Origin: Pseudomonas matsuisoli
GTDB taxonomy: Bacteria; Pseudomonadota; Gammaproteobacteria; Pseudomonadales; Pseudomonadaceae
DNA length: 64,000 nt
Reading direction: 5' to 3'
Assembly (NCBI RefSeq): GCF_014647635.1
Contig: NZ_BMPO01000005.1
Span: 256,174-320,173 of the forward strand
The notes under the pieces: model-generated
Told to the model about the DNA's origin: nothing
Databases searched by the model: none
Seen by the model: only the letters and a program-made list of their open reading frames with translations
Position numbers and translations under genes: made by a program
Part shown: positions 8,340 to 17,490 of the stretch, one piece after another
Numbering within the stretch: position 1 is the stretch's first letter
How the letters are laid out: the number at the start of each line of letters is the position of its first letter

Positions 8340-9353
8340 ATGAACGTCGCCATGTTCAGCGCCCAGCCCTATGACCGACGCTTTTTCGACGAAGCGTTAC
8401 GCAGCGCCTATGCCAATAGCGGTGTCGATATCACCTATCTCGATGTCGCGCTTTCCGAAGATACGGTCACCTTGGCCCAGGGGTTCGATGCGGTATGCGC
8501 CTTCGTAAACGACGATTTGAACGACTCTCAATTGGAGCGCCTCGCTACCTTTGGTGTTAGGGCGATATTGCTGCGGTGCGCAGGTTTCAACCATATCGAT
8601 ATGGCCGCTGCGAAGCGCCTGGGTCTATTCGTTGCTCGGGTGCCTGCATACTCGCCTGAAGCTGTCGCGGAACATACGCTAGCCCTGGTAATGACCCTCA
8701 ATCGGCATACGCACCGGGCCTACAATCGCGTCCGCGAAGGCAACTTCATGCTCGACGGCCTGCTGGGTTTCAATCTTCATGGGAAAACAGTCGGGTTGAT
8801 CGGTACCGGCAAGATAGGTATCGCTACCGCCCGAATCTTCAAGGGTTTCGGCTGCCATGTATTGGGCTACGATCCGTTCGAATCGCCGGACTTCGGTGCG
8901 CTGGGGGACTATGTCGCCCTCGACGATCTGCTTGCCCGTGCGGACATCGTCAGCCTGCATTGCCCACTCAGCGACAGCACCCATCACTTGATCGACCGAG
9001 ACCGCCTCGAAGGCATGAAGCGTGGGGCGATGCTGGTCAATACGTCGCGTGGCGCGCTCATCGATACCGCCGCCGTGATCGACGCGCTGAAGTCTCATCA
9101 ACTCGGTGCGCTGGCGATCGACGTCTATGAGCAGGAAAGCCAATTATTCTTCAAGGACCGCTCCAGCGCGCGCATCGATGATGAGGTCTTTCTACGGCTG
9201 ATGACCTTCCCAAACGTTATCGTCACGGGCCACCAGGGATTCTTCACGGTGGAAGCCTTGCGCGAAATAGCCGACGTCACCTTGCACAATCTGCACTGTT
9301 ACATGGTAGGAAAGGCCTGCGACAACGCACTGTGTCCCGCGGCGACTGCGTGA
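8340..9353 (+). CDS. ldhA: Fermentative D-lactate dehydrogenase (2-hydroxyacid dehydrogenase)
   Basis: NAD-dependent D-2-hydroxyacid dehydrogenase of 337 residues that most resembles LdhA, which interconverts pyruvate and D-lactate. It shows RCAGFNHID (substrate-binding arginine region), GLIGTGKIG (the GxGxxG NAD-binding loop), VNTSRGALIDT, the IDVYEQES segment with catalytic glutamate, and NVIVTGHQGFFTVEAL with the catalytic histidine. AGGAGGT is four bases before ATG 8340, which settles the start although the frame is open upstream to 8253. It stands alone, with a 159-bp gap before vgrG. Confidence 0.94.
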   Translation: MNVAMFSAQPYDRRFFDEALRSAYANSGVDITYLDVALSEDTVTLAQGFDAVCAFVNDDLNDSQLERLATFGVRAILLRCAGFNHIDMAAAKRLGLFVARVPAYSPEAVAEHTLALVMTLNRHTHRAYNRVREGNFMLDGLLGFNLHGKTVGLIGTGKIGIATARIFKGFGCHVLGYDPFESPDFGALGDYVALDDLLARADIVSLHCPLSDSTHHLIDRDRLEGMKRGAMLVNTSRGALIDTAAVIDALKSHQLGALAIDVYEQESQLFFKDRSSARIDDEVFLRLMTFPNVIVTGHQGFFTVEALREIADVTLHNLHCYMVGKACDNALCPAATA

Positions 9354-9512
9354 CCGTTACAGCCGAACGCCGATCACAAAAACTCCACCCGCCCTACAAG
9401 GCATACCGATGGGGCGTGAACGTGTTCTGATTTATGGCCGGCTGCCCTTGAGCCGAGCAGGAGGCTTCGCCATCCTGCCGACCTTTCGAAGGTCACGCAG
9501 GGAGGCGTGGAC

Positions 9513-11546
9513 ATGTTCGATGTCGCCAATGATCGGCATTTTTCGCTTGCCTTGCCGGGAGTCGAGCACGACTTTCAGGTGCTCGAATTCACCGGCCACG
9601 AGGCCATCAGCCAACCTTATGCGTTCGAGCTAACGCTGGTCAGCGAGCGGCCTGACCTCGATCTTGAGCCGCTGCTGCATCAATCCGCGTTTTTGTCCTT
9701 CACGCCGCAAGGCAATGGCATCCACGGGCAGATCCATCGCATTGCGCAGGGCGATGCTGGCAAGCGCCTGACCCGCTACCACGTCACCCTCGTTCCACGC
9801 CTTGCTTACCTTTCTCACCGCACCAATCAACGCTTCTTCCAGCACCTCACCGTCCCGCAGATCATCGAGCGTGTGCTCGCCGATCACGGCATTCTTGGTG
9901 ACGCCCACCGCTTCGAGCTGGGTCCGGTCGTCTATCCGCCGCGGGACTATTGCGTGCAGTACGACGAGACCGACCTGCACTTCGTCCAGCGCCTGTGCGA
10001 AGAAGAAGGCATTCACTACCACTTCCAGCACAGCGAACAGGGACATGTGCTGGTGTTTGGTGATGACCAGACGGTATTTCCAGAATTGGGGCAGCCCGTC
10101 GCCTACCTACAAGACAGCGGCCTCGTCGCGGATGAACCGGTGATCAGACGCTTCGCGCTGCGCCTGGAAACGCGCACGTCCGAAGTCGTTCGCCGAGACT
10201 ACGATTTCGAAAAGCCTCGCGTCCTCATGGAAGCGACCGCCAAAGGCAACGATCTGCCTTTGTTGGAAGACTACGACTACCCCGGTCGCTTCGTGGATCG
10301 CGAACGCGGCAAACACCTCGGCCAACGCGCCCTCGAACGCCACCGTCACGACTATCGTCTCGCCGAAGGCCGCAGCGATTGCCCCCGTTTAGTCACCGGC
10401 CACTTCCTGGAACTCTCCGACCACCCCCGGCAGGACTGGAACGACCTCTGGTTGCTCACCGAACTGCATCACGAAGGCAAGCAACCTCAGGTGCTGGAAG
10501 AGTCCATCACCAGCGACACCCAAGCCTCTGACGGATTTACCCAAGGCTATCGCAACCGTTTTACCGCAACCCCTTGGGAGGCCCCTTTTCGACCTTCCCT
10601 GAGTCACGCAAAACCCAAAGTGCTCGGCAGCCAGACCGCCGTCGTGACAGGGCCAGCCGGCGAAGAAATCCATTGCGACGAATACGGTCGAGTCAAAGTC
10701 CAGTTCCACTGGGACCGCCATGGCCAGGCGGATGACAAGACCAGCTGTTGGCTCCGCGTCTCCAGCAGTTGGGCCGGCGATCGCTACGGCGGCATTGCGA
10801 TCCCTCGGGTCGGCATGGAGGTACTGGTCACTTTCCTCGAAGGCGATCCCGATCAACCCCTGGTCACCGGTTGCCTGTATCACAAGGAACACGCCGTCCC
10901 CTATGACCTGCCGACGAACAAAACCCGCAGCGTCTTCAAAACCCTCTCCAGCCCAGGCGGTGGCGGCTACAACGAACTGCGCATCGAAGACCGCACAGGG
11001 CAGGAGCAGATCTACATCCATGCCCAGCGGGACTGGGACGAAAACATCGAGCACGACCAGAAGATCCGCGTCGGCCACGAGCGTCACGACACCGTCGAGG
11101 CAAACAGCTACAGCGAGTTCAAGGCTGAAGAGCATCTAACCATCGCCATGGATCGCAAGGTCGAAATAAAACCGGACGACCATCTCACCATCGGCGAAAA
11201 CCAACACATTCAGCTGGGGCGTTCACAGCTGACCAACGCCGGTCGCGAAATTCATCTCAAGGCCGGCCAGAAGATGGTCATCGAAGCGGGCATCGAACTG
11301 ACCCTCTCGGCAGGCGGCAGCTTTATCAAGCTCGACCCCGGCGGCATCTCCGTTTCTGGGCCCCTAACGCGTTTGAATGCAGGCGGGGCGCCCGGAAAAG
11401 GCTCCGGAATCGCAATCAAATCGCCCACACAACCGGATAGACCCGAAGGGGCCAACACCGGTGATGTGCTTGAGAAAGCGCAGGCCAATGCACTTACGGA
11501 TACACCAGCCCAACCGTTAACGCGACAGCTCAATTTCTCCGGCTAA
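9513..11546 (+). CDS. vgrG: Type VI secretion spike protein VgrG (TssI)
   Basis: VgrG forms the trimeric tip of the type VI secretion needle and carries effectors into target cells. The 677 residues contain the gp27-like beta-barrel region (HDFQVLEFTGHEAISQPYAFE at the N-terminus), the gp5-like OB domain around residues 375-450 (DEYGRVKVQFHWDR, WAGDRYGGIAIPRVGMEVLV) and a DUF2345-type needle near residues 490-640. No toxin domain is fused at the C-terminus. ATG 9513 has GGAGG seven bases upstream; a GTG two codons earlier is too close to it. No other T6SS structural gene is in the window, so this is an orphan vgrG paired with the downstream effector. Confidence 0.96.
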   Translation: MFDVANDRHFSLALPGVEHDFQVLEFTGHEAISQPYAFELTLVSERPDLDLEPLLHQSAFLSFTPQGNGIHGQIHRIAQGDAGKRLTRYHVTLVPRLAYLSHRTNQRFFQHLTVPQIIERVLADHGILGDAHRFELGPVVYPPRDYCVQYDETDLHFVQRLCEEEGIHYHFQHSEQGHVLVFGDDQTVFPELGQPVAYLQDSGLVADEPVIRRFALRLETRTSEVVRRDYDFEKPRVLMEATAKGNDLPLLEDYDYPGRFVDRERGKHLGQRALERHRHDYRLAEGRSDCPRLVTGHFLELSDHPRQDWNDLWLLTELHHEGKQPQVLEESITSDTQASDGFTQGYRNRFTATPWEAPFRPSLSHAKPKVLGSQTAVVTGPAGEEIHCDEYGRVKVQFHWDRHGQADDKTSCWLRVSSSWAGDRYGGIAIPRVGMEVLVTFLEGDPDQPLVTGCLYHKEHAVPYDLPTNKTRSVFKTLSSPGGGGYNELRIEDRTGQEQIYIHAQRDWDENIEHDQKIRVGHERHDTVEANSYSEFKAEEHLTIAMDRKVEIKPDDHLTIGENQHIQLGRSQLTNAGREIHLKAGQKMVIEAGIELTLSAGGSFIKLDPGGISVSGPLTRLNAGGAPGKGSGIAIKSPTQPDRPEGANTGDVLEKAQANALTDTPAQPLTRQLNFSG

Positions 11547-11590
11547 CCAGGATCGGTCAGCCGTCGCCATCCAAAGGAAATGGATAGAAC

Positions 11591-13885
11591 ATGGACACAC
11601 TGACGCCCATTCGGAATTGGTGCCATCCCTTCAAAAGTAAGCTCAACGCGCTTCAGCAATTGACGCTTTTCGCCAATGCAAAAAGCGGCTTTTACCCAAT
11701 AGGGGCAAATGGGCTATGGCACGGCGGCGTTCACTTCGATGCCGGCACTGCGGCTCTCGTCGACCAATCGCAGGTCTTTTGCATGGCCGATGGTGAAGTG
11801 GTCGCCTATCGAATCGACGACTCTTACCCCATCAGCGAATATCCAGCGGCAATACCGCAGATAACGCGGGCGCCCTTCTCCACCGGGTTCGTCTTGGTCA
11901 GACATCGCCTGGAGCCGCCCGCAGAAACGGGGCCGGAGACAACATCACGCCCATCGTTAACGCTATTCAGCCTTTATATGCACCTGCAGGACTGGGCCAC
12001 CTATCAAACTAAAAGCGGCTTACCGCGGCCCACGTTCTGGGGCGACGTGGTCTACACCGTCAACACGAAAAAGGACGGACTCAACGTTCGCGCATCAGCC
12101 AACGGCACATCGGCGATCCTGGGAAAGCTCAGCAAGGGCGCGCGTATTCATGCATCAGGCAACGGTGAATTTCTCCAGATTCGGAGTTTGGAACCCGGTG
12201 GTGTGTTCATGCCCGCTGAAGGCGTCGATGAAACGCGCGAGCCGCAAGGCTACGTGTCCGCTAAATTCCTCAAAGCGGAACAACAGCCAAGCGCGCTGGG
12301 CGAGGTCGTCGTCCTGGAAAAGCCTGTTCCGATCAAAGCAGGCGATTTGATCGGCCACCCCGGTCTCTACCAAAACCAAACAGACGCCACCCCCCAGTCG
12401 ATTACCCACATCGAAACGTTCAGCTGCGACGATGTTCCCGCCTTTATCGCTAAGAGCCGCGCCTATGCTGCTTCACTTCCTGACTCAGCGAAAACGCTGC
12501 TCAAGGTTCACAAAGGGGTCAGCAAACTCATCCCCCACCGCAACGACATCAGCCCGGAAAATCCTCCACACGTAACCGATGACGGCCCATTCACAGGCGT
12601 CGATCTAATCATTCCCCAAAGCCTGCTGGACGACCTCCCTTCTGAGGCGAAACTCGTCGTACCGGGCATCGATGGTCGGACTCAAACTAAATGGTGGAGG
12701 CTGGAAGGCCTACTCGCCGACACCCACGGCGCGCCCATCGGCGGCTGGCTAGCAGAGCAAGACCTCGTCACCACTCGCCACAGCCCGTGGGAATGGGAAG
12801 GGTACGAATGCCTGGAAGATACCGCTCCGCCAAAAGCCAAATTGGTTTCCTGGCTAGACGCCACGAAACAGCTGACCAAGGAAGAGCAAAGCGGCTACAA
12901 ATCCATGATCGACATGGAGCGACAAGGCCCACTGAAGCTGACACTCCATGACATCATGGATACCGATCACGACGGGGTTATCACCACCAAAGAAATTCGA
13001 GCAGCGCTGAGTAAGCCGTGGCAGGCGCAAAGGCTTGCTCAGCTTGTTGTTAGGTATGAGAGTGAGTGGTTTTTTAATCTAAAATCTTGGTGCACGCTAG
13101 ATACAATCCTTTCTCCAAAAGCCGGCTGCCCCAAAAAATGGGCAGTAGAAAAAGGACGAATTGAAAAGCTAGAATTCTGGAGCAGAAATATAATTTTGCT
13201 TCAAGAAAAAATTAAGCCATGGCACTTCCAAGCAAATAACTTGCTAAGAACCCTATATGAAACTTCCCGATTGCTCATCACTAGAGAGCAACTTTCACTA
13301 ATAATGACCTCCGCCTCAGAAAAAACAATCGACAGATACCTATCACCTATCAATAAAACGTTAATTCACTTTAAAATCAACACCCCATTGAGGATTGCAC
13401 ACTTCTTAGCTCAAATCGCACACGAAACGGGGGAATTAAAGTTTTCAGAGGAGATTGGCTCAGGACAACAATATGAAGGCAGGTCAGATCTAGGCAACAA
13501 TCAGCATGGCGACGGCCAACGATTTAAAGGACGTGGTCTAATCCAGTTAACAGGGCGCAGAAACTACACAGCATGCCAGCTATACCTAAGAAGCCTGTCT
13601 GAGTACTCAGGGATAGATATAACATCAAGCAACAGCGCGGCTCAGCGCATATCTGATGACCCGGAGTTATCGGCCATTGCGTCGGGATACTATTGGTCCA
13701 AATTAAAGCCAAAACTAAACAACTCAGCTGACTCAGATGACTTGTTTTGGGTATCTGTTTATGTAAATGGCTGGGCAACACAGACTAATCCCTTCTACCC
13801 GGAGCGGGCAAAAGAGCCAAACAACATGCGCCATCGTTCCGAAATGCTAAATAAAGCCAAAATAGCTTTAGGAATAGCCCAATGA
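11591..13885 (+). CDS. Candidate T6SS peptidoglycan-hydrolase effector: M23-like, SH3, EF-hand, GH19 lysozyme
   Basis: A 764-residue protein directly downstream of vgrG. An M23/LytM-like N-terminal part has H44-G-G-V-H48-F-D50 and YMH131L. A bacterial SH3-like segment (about 155-225) contains DGLNVRASANG. A full EF-hand calcium loop is at 457-468 (D457, D459, D461, E468). The C-terminal GH19 chitinase/lysozyme domain (about 590-750) has the catalytic glutamate in AHETGEL (E612) and RFKGRGLIQLTGRRNY. GH19 enzymes cut glycan chains, so the predicted target is peptidoglycan of competing bacteria. There is no signal peptide, as expected for VgrG-delivered cargo. Base composition becomes AT-rich from about residue 480, which suggests the toxic end was exchanged. 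Its stop overlaps the next start by four bases. Confidence 0.82.
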   Translation: MDTLTPIRNWCHPFKSKLNALQQLTLFANAKSGFYPIGANGLWHGGVHFDAGTAALVDQSQVFCMADGEVVAYRIDDSYPISEYPAAIPQITRAPFSTGFVLVRHRLEPPAETGPETTSRPSLTLFSLYMHLQDWATYQTKSGLPRPTFWGDVVYTVNTKKDGLNVRASANGTSAILGKLSKGARIHASGNGEFLQIRSLEPGGVFMPAEGVDETREPQGYVSAKFLKAEQQPSALGEVVVLEKPVPIKAGDLIGHPGLYQNQTDATPQSITHIETFSCDDVPAFIAKSRAYAASLPDSAKTLLKVHKGVSKLIPHRNDISPENPPHVTDDGPFTGVDLIIPQSLLDDLPSEAKLVVPGIDGRTQTKWWRLEGLLADTHGAPIGGWLAEQDLVTTRHSPWEWEGYECLEDTAPPKAKLVSWLDATKQLTKEEQSGYKSMIDMERQGPLKLTLHDIMDTDHDGVITTKEIRAALSKPWQAQRLAQLVVRYESEWFFNLKSWCTLDTILSPKAGCPKKWAVEKGRIEKLEFWSRNIILLQEKIKPWHFQANNLLRTLYETSRLLITREQLSLIMTSASEKTIDRYLSPINKTLIHFKINTPLRIAHFLAQIAHETGELKFSEEIGSGQQYEGRSDLGNNQHGDGQRFKGRGLIQLTGRRNYTACQLYLRSLSEYSGIDITSSNSAAQRISDDPELSAIASGYYWSKLKPKLNNSADSDDLFWVSVYVNGWATQTNPFYPERAKEPNNMRHRSEMLNKAKIALGIAQ

Positions 13886-14742
13886 CAAAAATCTGCATTA
13901 TTTCTTTTATGGCGCTACTCATTTCAACCGAATGCCTGGGCACCCCTATAGAAATCACCGAGATCACTGCTTATAAAGGCAGCATAGCCGGCAGCCCCAC
14001 ATTTATGGTACTTATCGAAAAAGAAAATGACGTATCAGGACGATATATATATGAAAAATACAAAATACCAATCTCGCTAAATGGGAAGATCACCCCTGAA
14101 AAATTAAGCTTATTAGAAAGCAACGCATCCAACATTGCGAATCTAGAAGCATCTATCCATGAGGAAACATTGAAAGGAACCTGGCAAGACACGAAGCATA
14201 CCTATCGCCTTGAAGCAATAGCCAGAAGCAGATCCTATAAAAAAATTATAGACCGAATTGAAATAGACTCAGCCACTCAAGAAAAGATACTTAATATAGA
14301 GTTAGCTACAGGAAAAAAACAAAAAATAAAAATTTCAACCCAAACAAACCCTATTAATATAACTTTTGAAGACTTAAATTTCGACGGCTTCCCAGACATG
14401 CGAATTTTAGAAATCGAAGCCGGCGGGAATAGCGCTTATAGCTATTATATATACGACCTTAAAAACGGTATTTATTCACCTGCGCCAGCCGTTTTCGAAC
14501 GCCTTACTAGCCCAGTCGTATCCCACTACCAAAAAGCAATTTATTCAGTGTCCAAGGATGGATGCTGCAAATATTCATCCGAACAAGTCTTACCTGACAC
14601 GTTACGCTACGCAGAATATGACTATGTTTCGCAGACGGGAAAAGAGACGCTAACAAACAGAACAACAGGAAATACCACTCAGAGATTGATCAACCGAGCG
14701 GAGTTTGAGCAAGATTACCTAGATAAAATTCCACAGCTTTAA
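13882..14742 (+). CDS. Candidate periplasmic immunity protein, XAC2610-like
   Basis: A 286-residue protein with an N-terminal signal peptide (hydrophobic core IISFMALLISTECLG), so predicted to be periplasmic. Near residue 164 it has DLNFDGFPDM followed by an aromatic-rich YSYYIYDL segment, which resembles the XAC2610 family. XAC2610 of Xanthomonas citri is the known inhibitor of the GH19 lysozyme effector XAC2609. The ATGA overlap with the effector gene and its position make it the likely cognate immunity protein. The gene is strikingly AT-rich compared with the rest of the window. Family assignment rests on motif memory only. Confidence 0.65.
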   Translation: MTKICIISFMALLISTECLGTPIEITEITAYKGSIAGSPTFMVLIEKENDVSGRYIYEKYKIPISLNGKITPEKLSLLESNASNIANLEASIHEETLKGTWQDTKHTYRLEAIARSRSYKKIIDRIEIDSATQEKILNIELATGKKQKIKISTQTNPINITFEDLNFDGFPDMRILEIEAGGNSAYSYYIYDLKNGIYSPAPAVFERLTSPVVSHYQKAIYSVSKDGCCKYSSEQVLPDTLRYAEYDYVSQTGKETLTNRTTGNTTQRLINRAEFEQDYLDKIPQL

Positions 14743-14852
14743 GCCGTCATCCCCTAGCTCTAGCATTCTAACGGATGCGTAGTGAATCGCCCCGTAAGAG
14801 CTGCTGAATTCGAGCTAAAACCGTCACGCTTTTACAGACCAGATAAACTCTC

Positions 14853-15290
14853 ATGCTGACTCCCCACCCAAGGAGACTTCACCTGAATTCAAAAAAATGG
14901 AAATCCTTATTTACCGCGGCGATGCTATCACTGGGCGCGACTTCCGCTAGCGCCTACCAAGCCTGTAAGGATATAGCGACAAGCCAACAATTTTTAGAGT
15001 GTTCTCTCGAGCGGAAAGAAGAATCCGACAAAAAACTCAACTTTGCCTATCGACGCTTAATAAAAAACATCAAAACCCAATACTCAAACAACAGCAACTC
15101 GCTTGCGGAATACCTATCAAAAATAAAGAATTCGCAGCGTGCATGGATAACGCTCCGCAATGAGAATTGCGCACTAGAGTCATTTGAAATAGAGGAGCAG
15201 TCCCAAGCACACGTTACGACCCTAAATAACTGCGAGGCGCGAATGTCAAAAGAGAGAACTGAATATCTAATAAAAACACTAGGCGACTGA
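14853..15290 (+). CDS. LprI-like (DUF1311) lysozyme-inhibitor family protein, candidate second immunity protein
   Basis: A 145-residue exported protein with a signal sequence (SLFTAAMLSLGATSASA) followed by the LprI/DUF1311 pattern: C38 in YQACKD, a second cysteine in LECSLE, then K-x-LN-x-A-Y-R-R-L and SQRAWITLRNENC. LprI proteins inhibit lysozymes in some bacteria. Beside a GH19 effector it may be a second periplasmic protection factor. The start is unsure: ATG 14853 lacks a ribosome-binding site, while CTG 14883 has AGGAG at seven bases and would still include the signal sequence. Codon use and AT content match the upstream immunity gene rather than the core genome. Confidence 0.7.
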   Translation: MLTPHPRRLHLNSKKWKSLFTAAMLSLGATSASAYQACKDIATSQQFLECSLERKEESDKKLNFAYRRLIKNIKTQYSNNSNSLAEYLSKIKNSQRAWITLRNENCALESFEIEEQSQAHVTTLNNCEARMSKERTEYLIKTLGD

Positions 15291-15382
15291 AGAACCCATC
15301 AACATTGACAGCAGTATAAAACAAACCAGTCCCCATCAGAGATGCACTCCGAACATTTAGCCAACTCTCGCCTGTGAATTAA

Positions 15383-15928
15383 TTACAAGTGACACCACCC
15401 TAATTCCTCCTCCACCAATCGGCGATAAGGCGTGGCAATCCCCTTCGGGGTCGAACGGATGTAATGTTCAGCATGCTCTTTTTTGCTGAGAGGCAAACCT
15501 GTGAGGTATTCGATAACTTCGCTCTCATTTGGTTTACGGTGGTTTTTACCTTGGCTGCGCGGCGGCAGGTTGGTCCAGATGACGGCATCGACCGTCCGAT
15601 TACGTGCCCAATCAGTTATGGTCGGTGCGTGCGCTGAAAGCGCGCGCTGTGAGGGAATACTTCCGACGCATTCAGGCTGGAAATCCGGGATCGCTTCACG
15701 GATACGTAGATATTCGCGCGCATCCTCCAGGTTTCGAGTATCGAGATAAGCCCAAAGCACTGGAACCTCTGGTGTGTCATCGCACAAGACGGTCGCCAAT
15801 TCTCCTCCGTCGCTTTCACGGGCGAACTCGATTGGCAGCATGGGGCCGTCGTCGAACCATTCGGATGCCAACGGGAGTTGTCCTGGTTTCCAGATGAGCG
15901 AACCCCACCCCAGGCAAACGATGCGCAT
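15383..15928 (-). CDS. Conserved hypothetical protein (GWGSLIW family)
   Basis: Cytoplasmic protein of 181 residues beginning MRIVCLGWGSLIW. The opening, a strand followed by G-x-G-S-L and then a PIEFARES segment, looks like the gamma-glutamylcyclotransferase-like fold, but the match is weak and no activity is claimed. The frame is open further upstream (to 15970); ATG 15928 is chosen because the conserved part starts there and GAGGG lies upstream. It is convergent with the immunity genes and divergent from the pqi operon. Its composition is normal for the window, so it marks the right edge of the AT-rich island. Confidence 0.65.
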   Translation of the reverse strand: MRIVCLGWGSLIWKPGQLPLASEWFDDGPMLPIEFARESDGGELATVLCDDTPEVPVLWAYLDTRNLEDAREYLRIREAIPDFQPECVGSIPSQRALSAHAPTITDWARNRTVDAVIWTNLPPRSQGKNHRKPNESEVIEYLTGLPLSKKEHAEHYIRSTPKGIATPYRRLVEEELGWCHL

Positions 15929-16183
15929 AACGTTTATGCCCTCTTTGCGACTGCACAGAAGCATGGACAACCACCTTGGCCATCACGTGCCCAGCGGGCA
16001 ACCGCCTCGCTTGGCGATCTGTACCCGCATGTAACAAGCAGAACCGCAGCTTCAGGGCCATGTCTCAGAGCTAAACGAGCATGCCCTCGATACGTGAATC
16101 TTGTAGAGTTCTGCGTTGGCTTGAATTCAAAATAGGCCCCGAATGAAACGTACAACCTCGCCTTCCGCTGCACAAAAGCCCCT

Positions 16184-16876
16184 ATGGCGATAGTGCAGAC
16201 GAAGTCTGAAGCGCCATCGCGGTGCTTGCAGTCGGGCACGTCCCTCGACACAGGGCGAAGCGACGCGGCCACGCGCAGCAACTGGATCATTTGCGAACAC
16301 TGCGACTCGGTCTACGCGCGCGCACCGCTGAAGCGGACCGAAGCATCGTATTGCGCCAGGTGTGGAGCACTGCTGGAACGTGGCGGCGGGCTGAATATCG
16401 AAAAGCTCCTGGCGCTCACATTGGCGGCGGGCATTCTCTATATTCTCGCGAACGCGTTTCCGGTGATTCAGATCCGCATGGAGGGTTTGAGCAACGAGGC
16501 GTCGCTTTGGCAGTCCGTATTGGCCCTCGCCGAGGGTCGGATAACGCCTATCGCCCTCGTCGCCGGCCTAGCCATCATCTTCGCCCCGGGCTTGCAGATC
16601 ATGCTGCTGGGCTGGGTACTGACATTCGCCTACTTCAAACAAATAGCCCCTGGCTTTAGGACCTGCATGCGCACCCTGGAGCATTTACGTCCTTGGAGCA
16701 TGCTGGAAGTGTGTCTGCTGGGCATTCTGGTGGCGATCATCAAGCTGGCGGGCATGTTGAACGTATACCCCGGCGCGGGCCTGTGGGCGGTGGCCATGCT
16801 CGCGGTATTGCTCATCCTGATCGCCAACCGGGATATCCGCCGCCTATGGGACGACCTTCAGGTGCCCGTTCGATGA
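16184..16876 (+). CDS. pqiA: PqiA-like inner-membrane protein, first half-type
   Basis: Paraquat-inducible protein A family member of 230 residues. It has a cytoplasmic zinc-ribbon-like head with paired cysteines (ICEHCDSVY and YCARCGALL), then four hydrophobic segments including LAAGILYILANAFPVIQI. PqiA works with the MCE protein PqiB and lipoprotein PqiC in a lipid-transport path between inner and outer membranes. E. coli PqiA holds two such halves in one chain; here the halves are separate genes, which is usual in pseudomonads. The start is uncertain because the first 30 residues are not conserved. It overlaps the next gene by four bases. Confidence 0.88.
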   Translation: MAIVQTKSEAPSRCLQSGTSLDTGRSDAATRSNWIICEHCDSVYARAPLKRTEASYCARCGALLERGGGLNIEKLLALTLAAGILYILANAFPVIQIRMEGLSNEASLWQSVLALAEGRITPIALVAGLAIIFAPGLQIMLLGWVLTFAYFKQIAPGFRTCMRTLEHLRPWSMLEVCLLGILVAIIKLAGMLNVYPGAGLWAVAMLAVLLILIANRDIRRLWDDLQVPVR

Positions 16877-17490
16877 GCCAGCCGCACTACGCGCGCGACC
16901 TGGGTCTATGCCTGTGCCATACCTGCGGCTATGCGTGCGATGACGGCGCCCAGGAATGCCCGCGCTGCCATTCCCATGTTCACCGCCGTAAACCGAACAT
17001 GTACGCCCGCACCTGGGCACTGCTGATCGCCGGGTTCATCCTCTACATTCCCGCCAATACACTGCCGGTCATGTACACGAGTTACTTCGGCAGCGGTACC
17101 GACAACACGATCATGAGCGGCGTCATCGAGTTCTGGAAAGACGGGTCCTGGGACATCGCGCTGCTTATCTTCATCGCGAGCATCGTCGTCCCCTGCCTGA
17201 AATTCTTCATCATGGGGCTGCTGCTCATTACCTGCCAACGGCGTAGCCGCTGGGCCATGCGCGAGCGATCCAAGCTCTATCGCTTCGTCGAGTTGATCGG
17301 TTACTGGTCGATGCTCGATGTTTTGGTCGTGGCGTTGGTCGCCGCGCTGGTACAGTTTCGCGCGCTGAGCGTGGTGGAACCACGCATTGGCATCCTGTTC
17401 TTCGGCGTCGTCGTCGTGCTGACGATGCTTGCCGCCATGACGTTCGACCCACGAAAAATCTGGGACGCAGAGGTAGACGATGTCCGATAG
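16873..17490 (+). CDS. pqiA: PqiA-like inner-membrane protein, second half-type
   Basis: Second PqiA-family protein, 205 residues, starting at the ATGA that overlaps the first copy's stop. It has its own cysteine pairs (CLCHTCGYAC and CPRCHSHV), the PqiA motif YIPANTLPVMYT near residue 58, and later transmembrane segments with IGYWSMLDVLVVALV. It probably pairs with the preceding protein to form the equivalent of full-length PqiA. It overlaps pqiB by 11 bases, so the four genes are translationally coupled. Confidence 0.9.
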   Translation: MSQPHYARDLGLCLCHTCGYACDDGAQECPRCHSHVHRRKPNMYARTWALLIAGFILYIPANTLPVMYTSYFGSGTDNTIMSGVIEFWKDGSWDIALLIFIASIVVPCLKFFIMGLLLITCQRRSRWAMRERSKLYRFVELIGYWSMLDVLVVALVAALVQFRALSVVEPRIGILFFGVVVVLTMLAAMTFDPRKIWDAEVDDVR

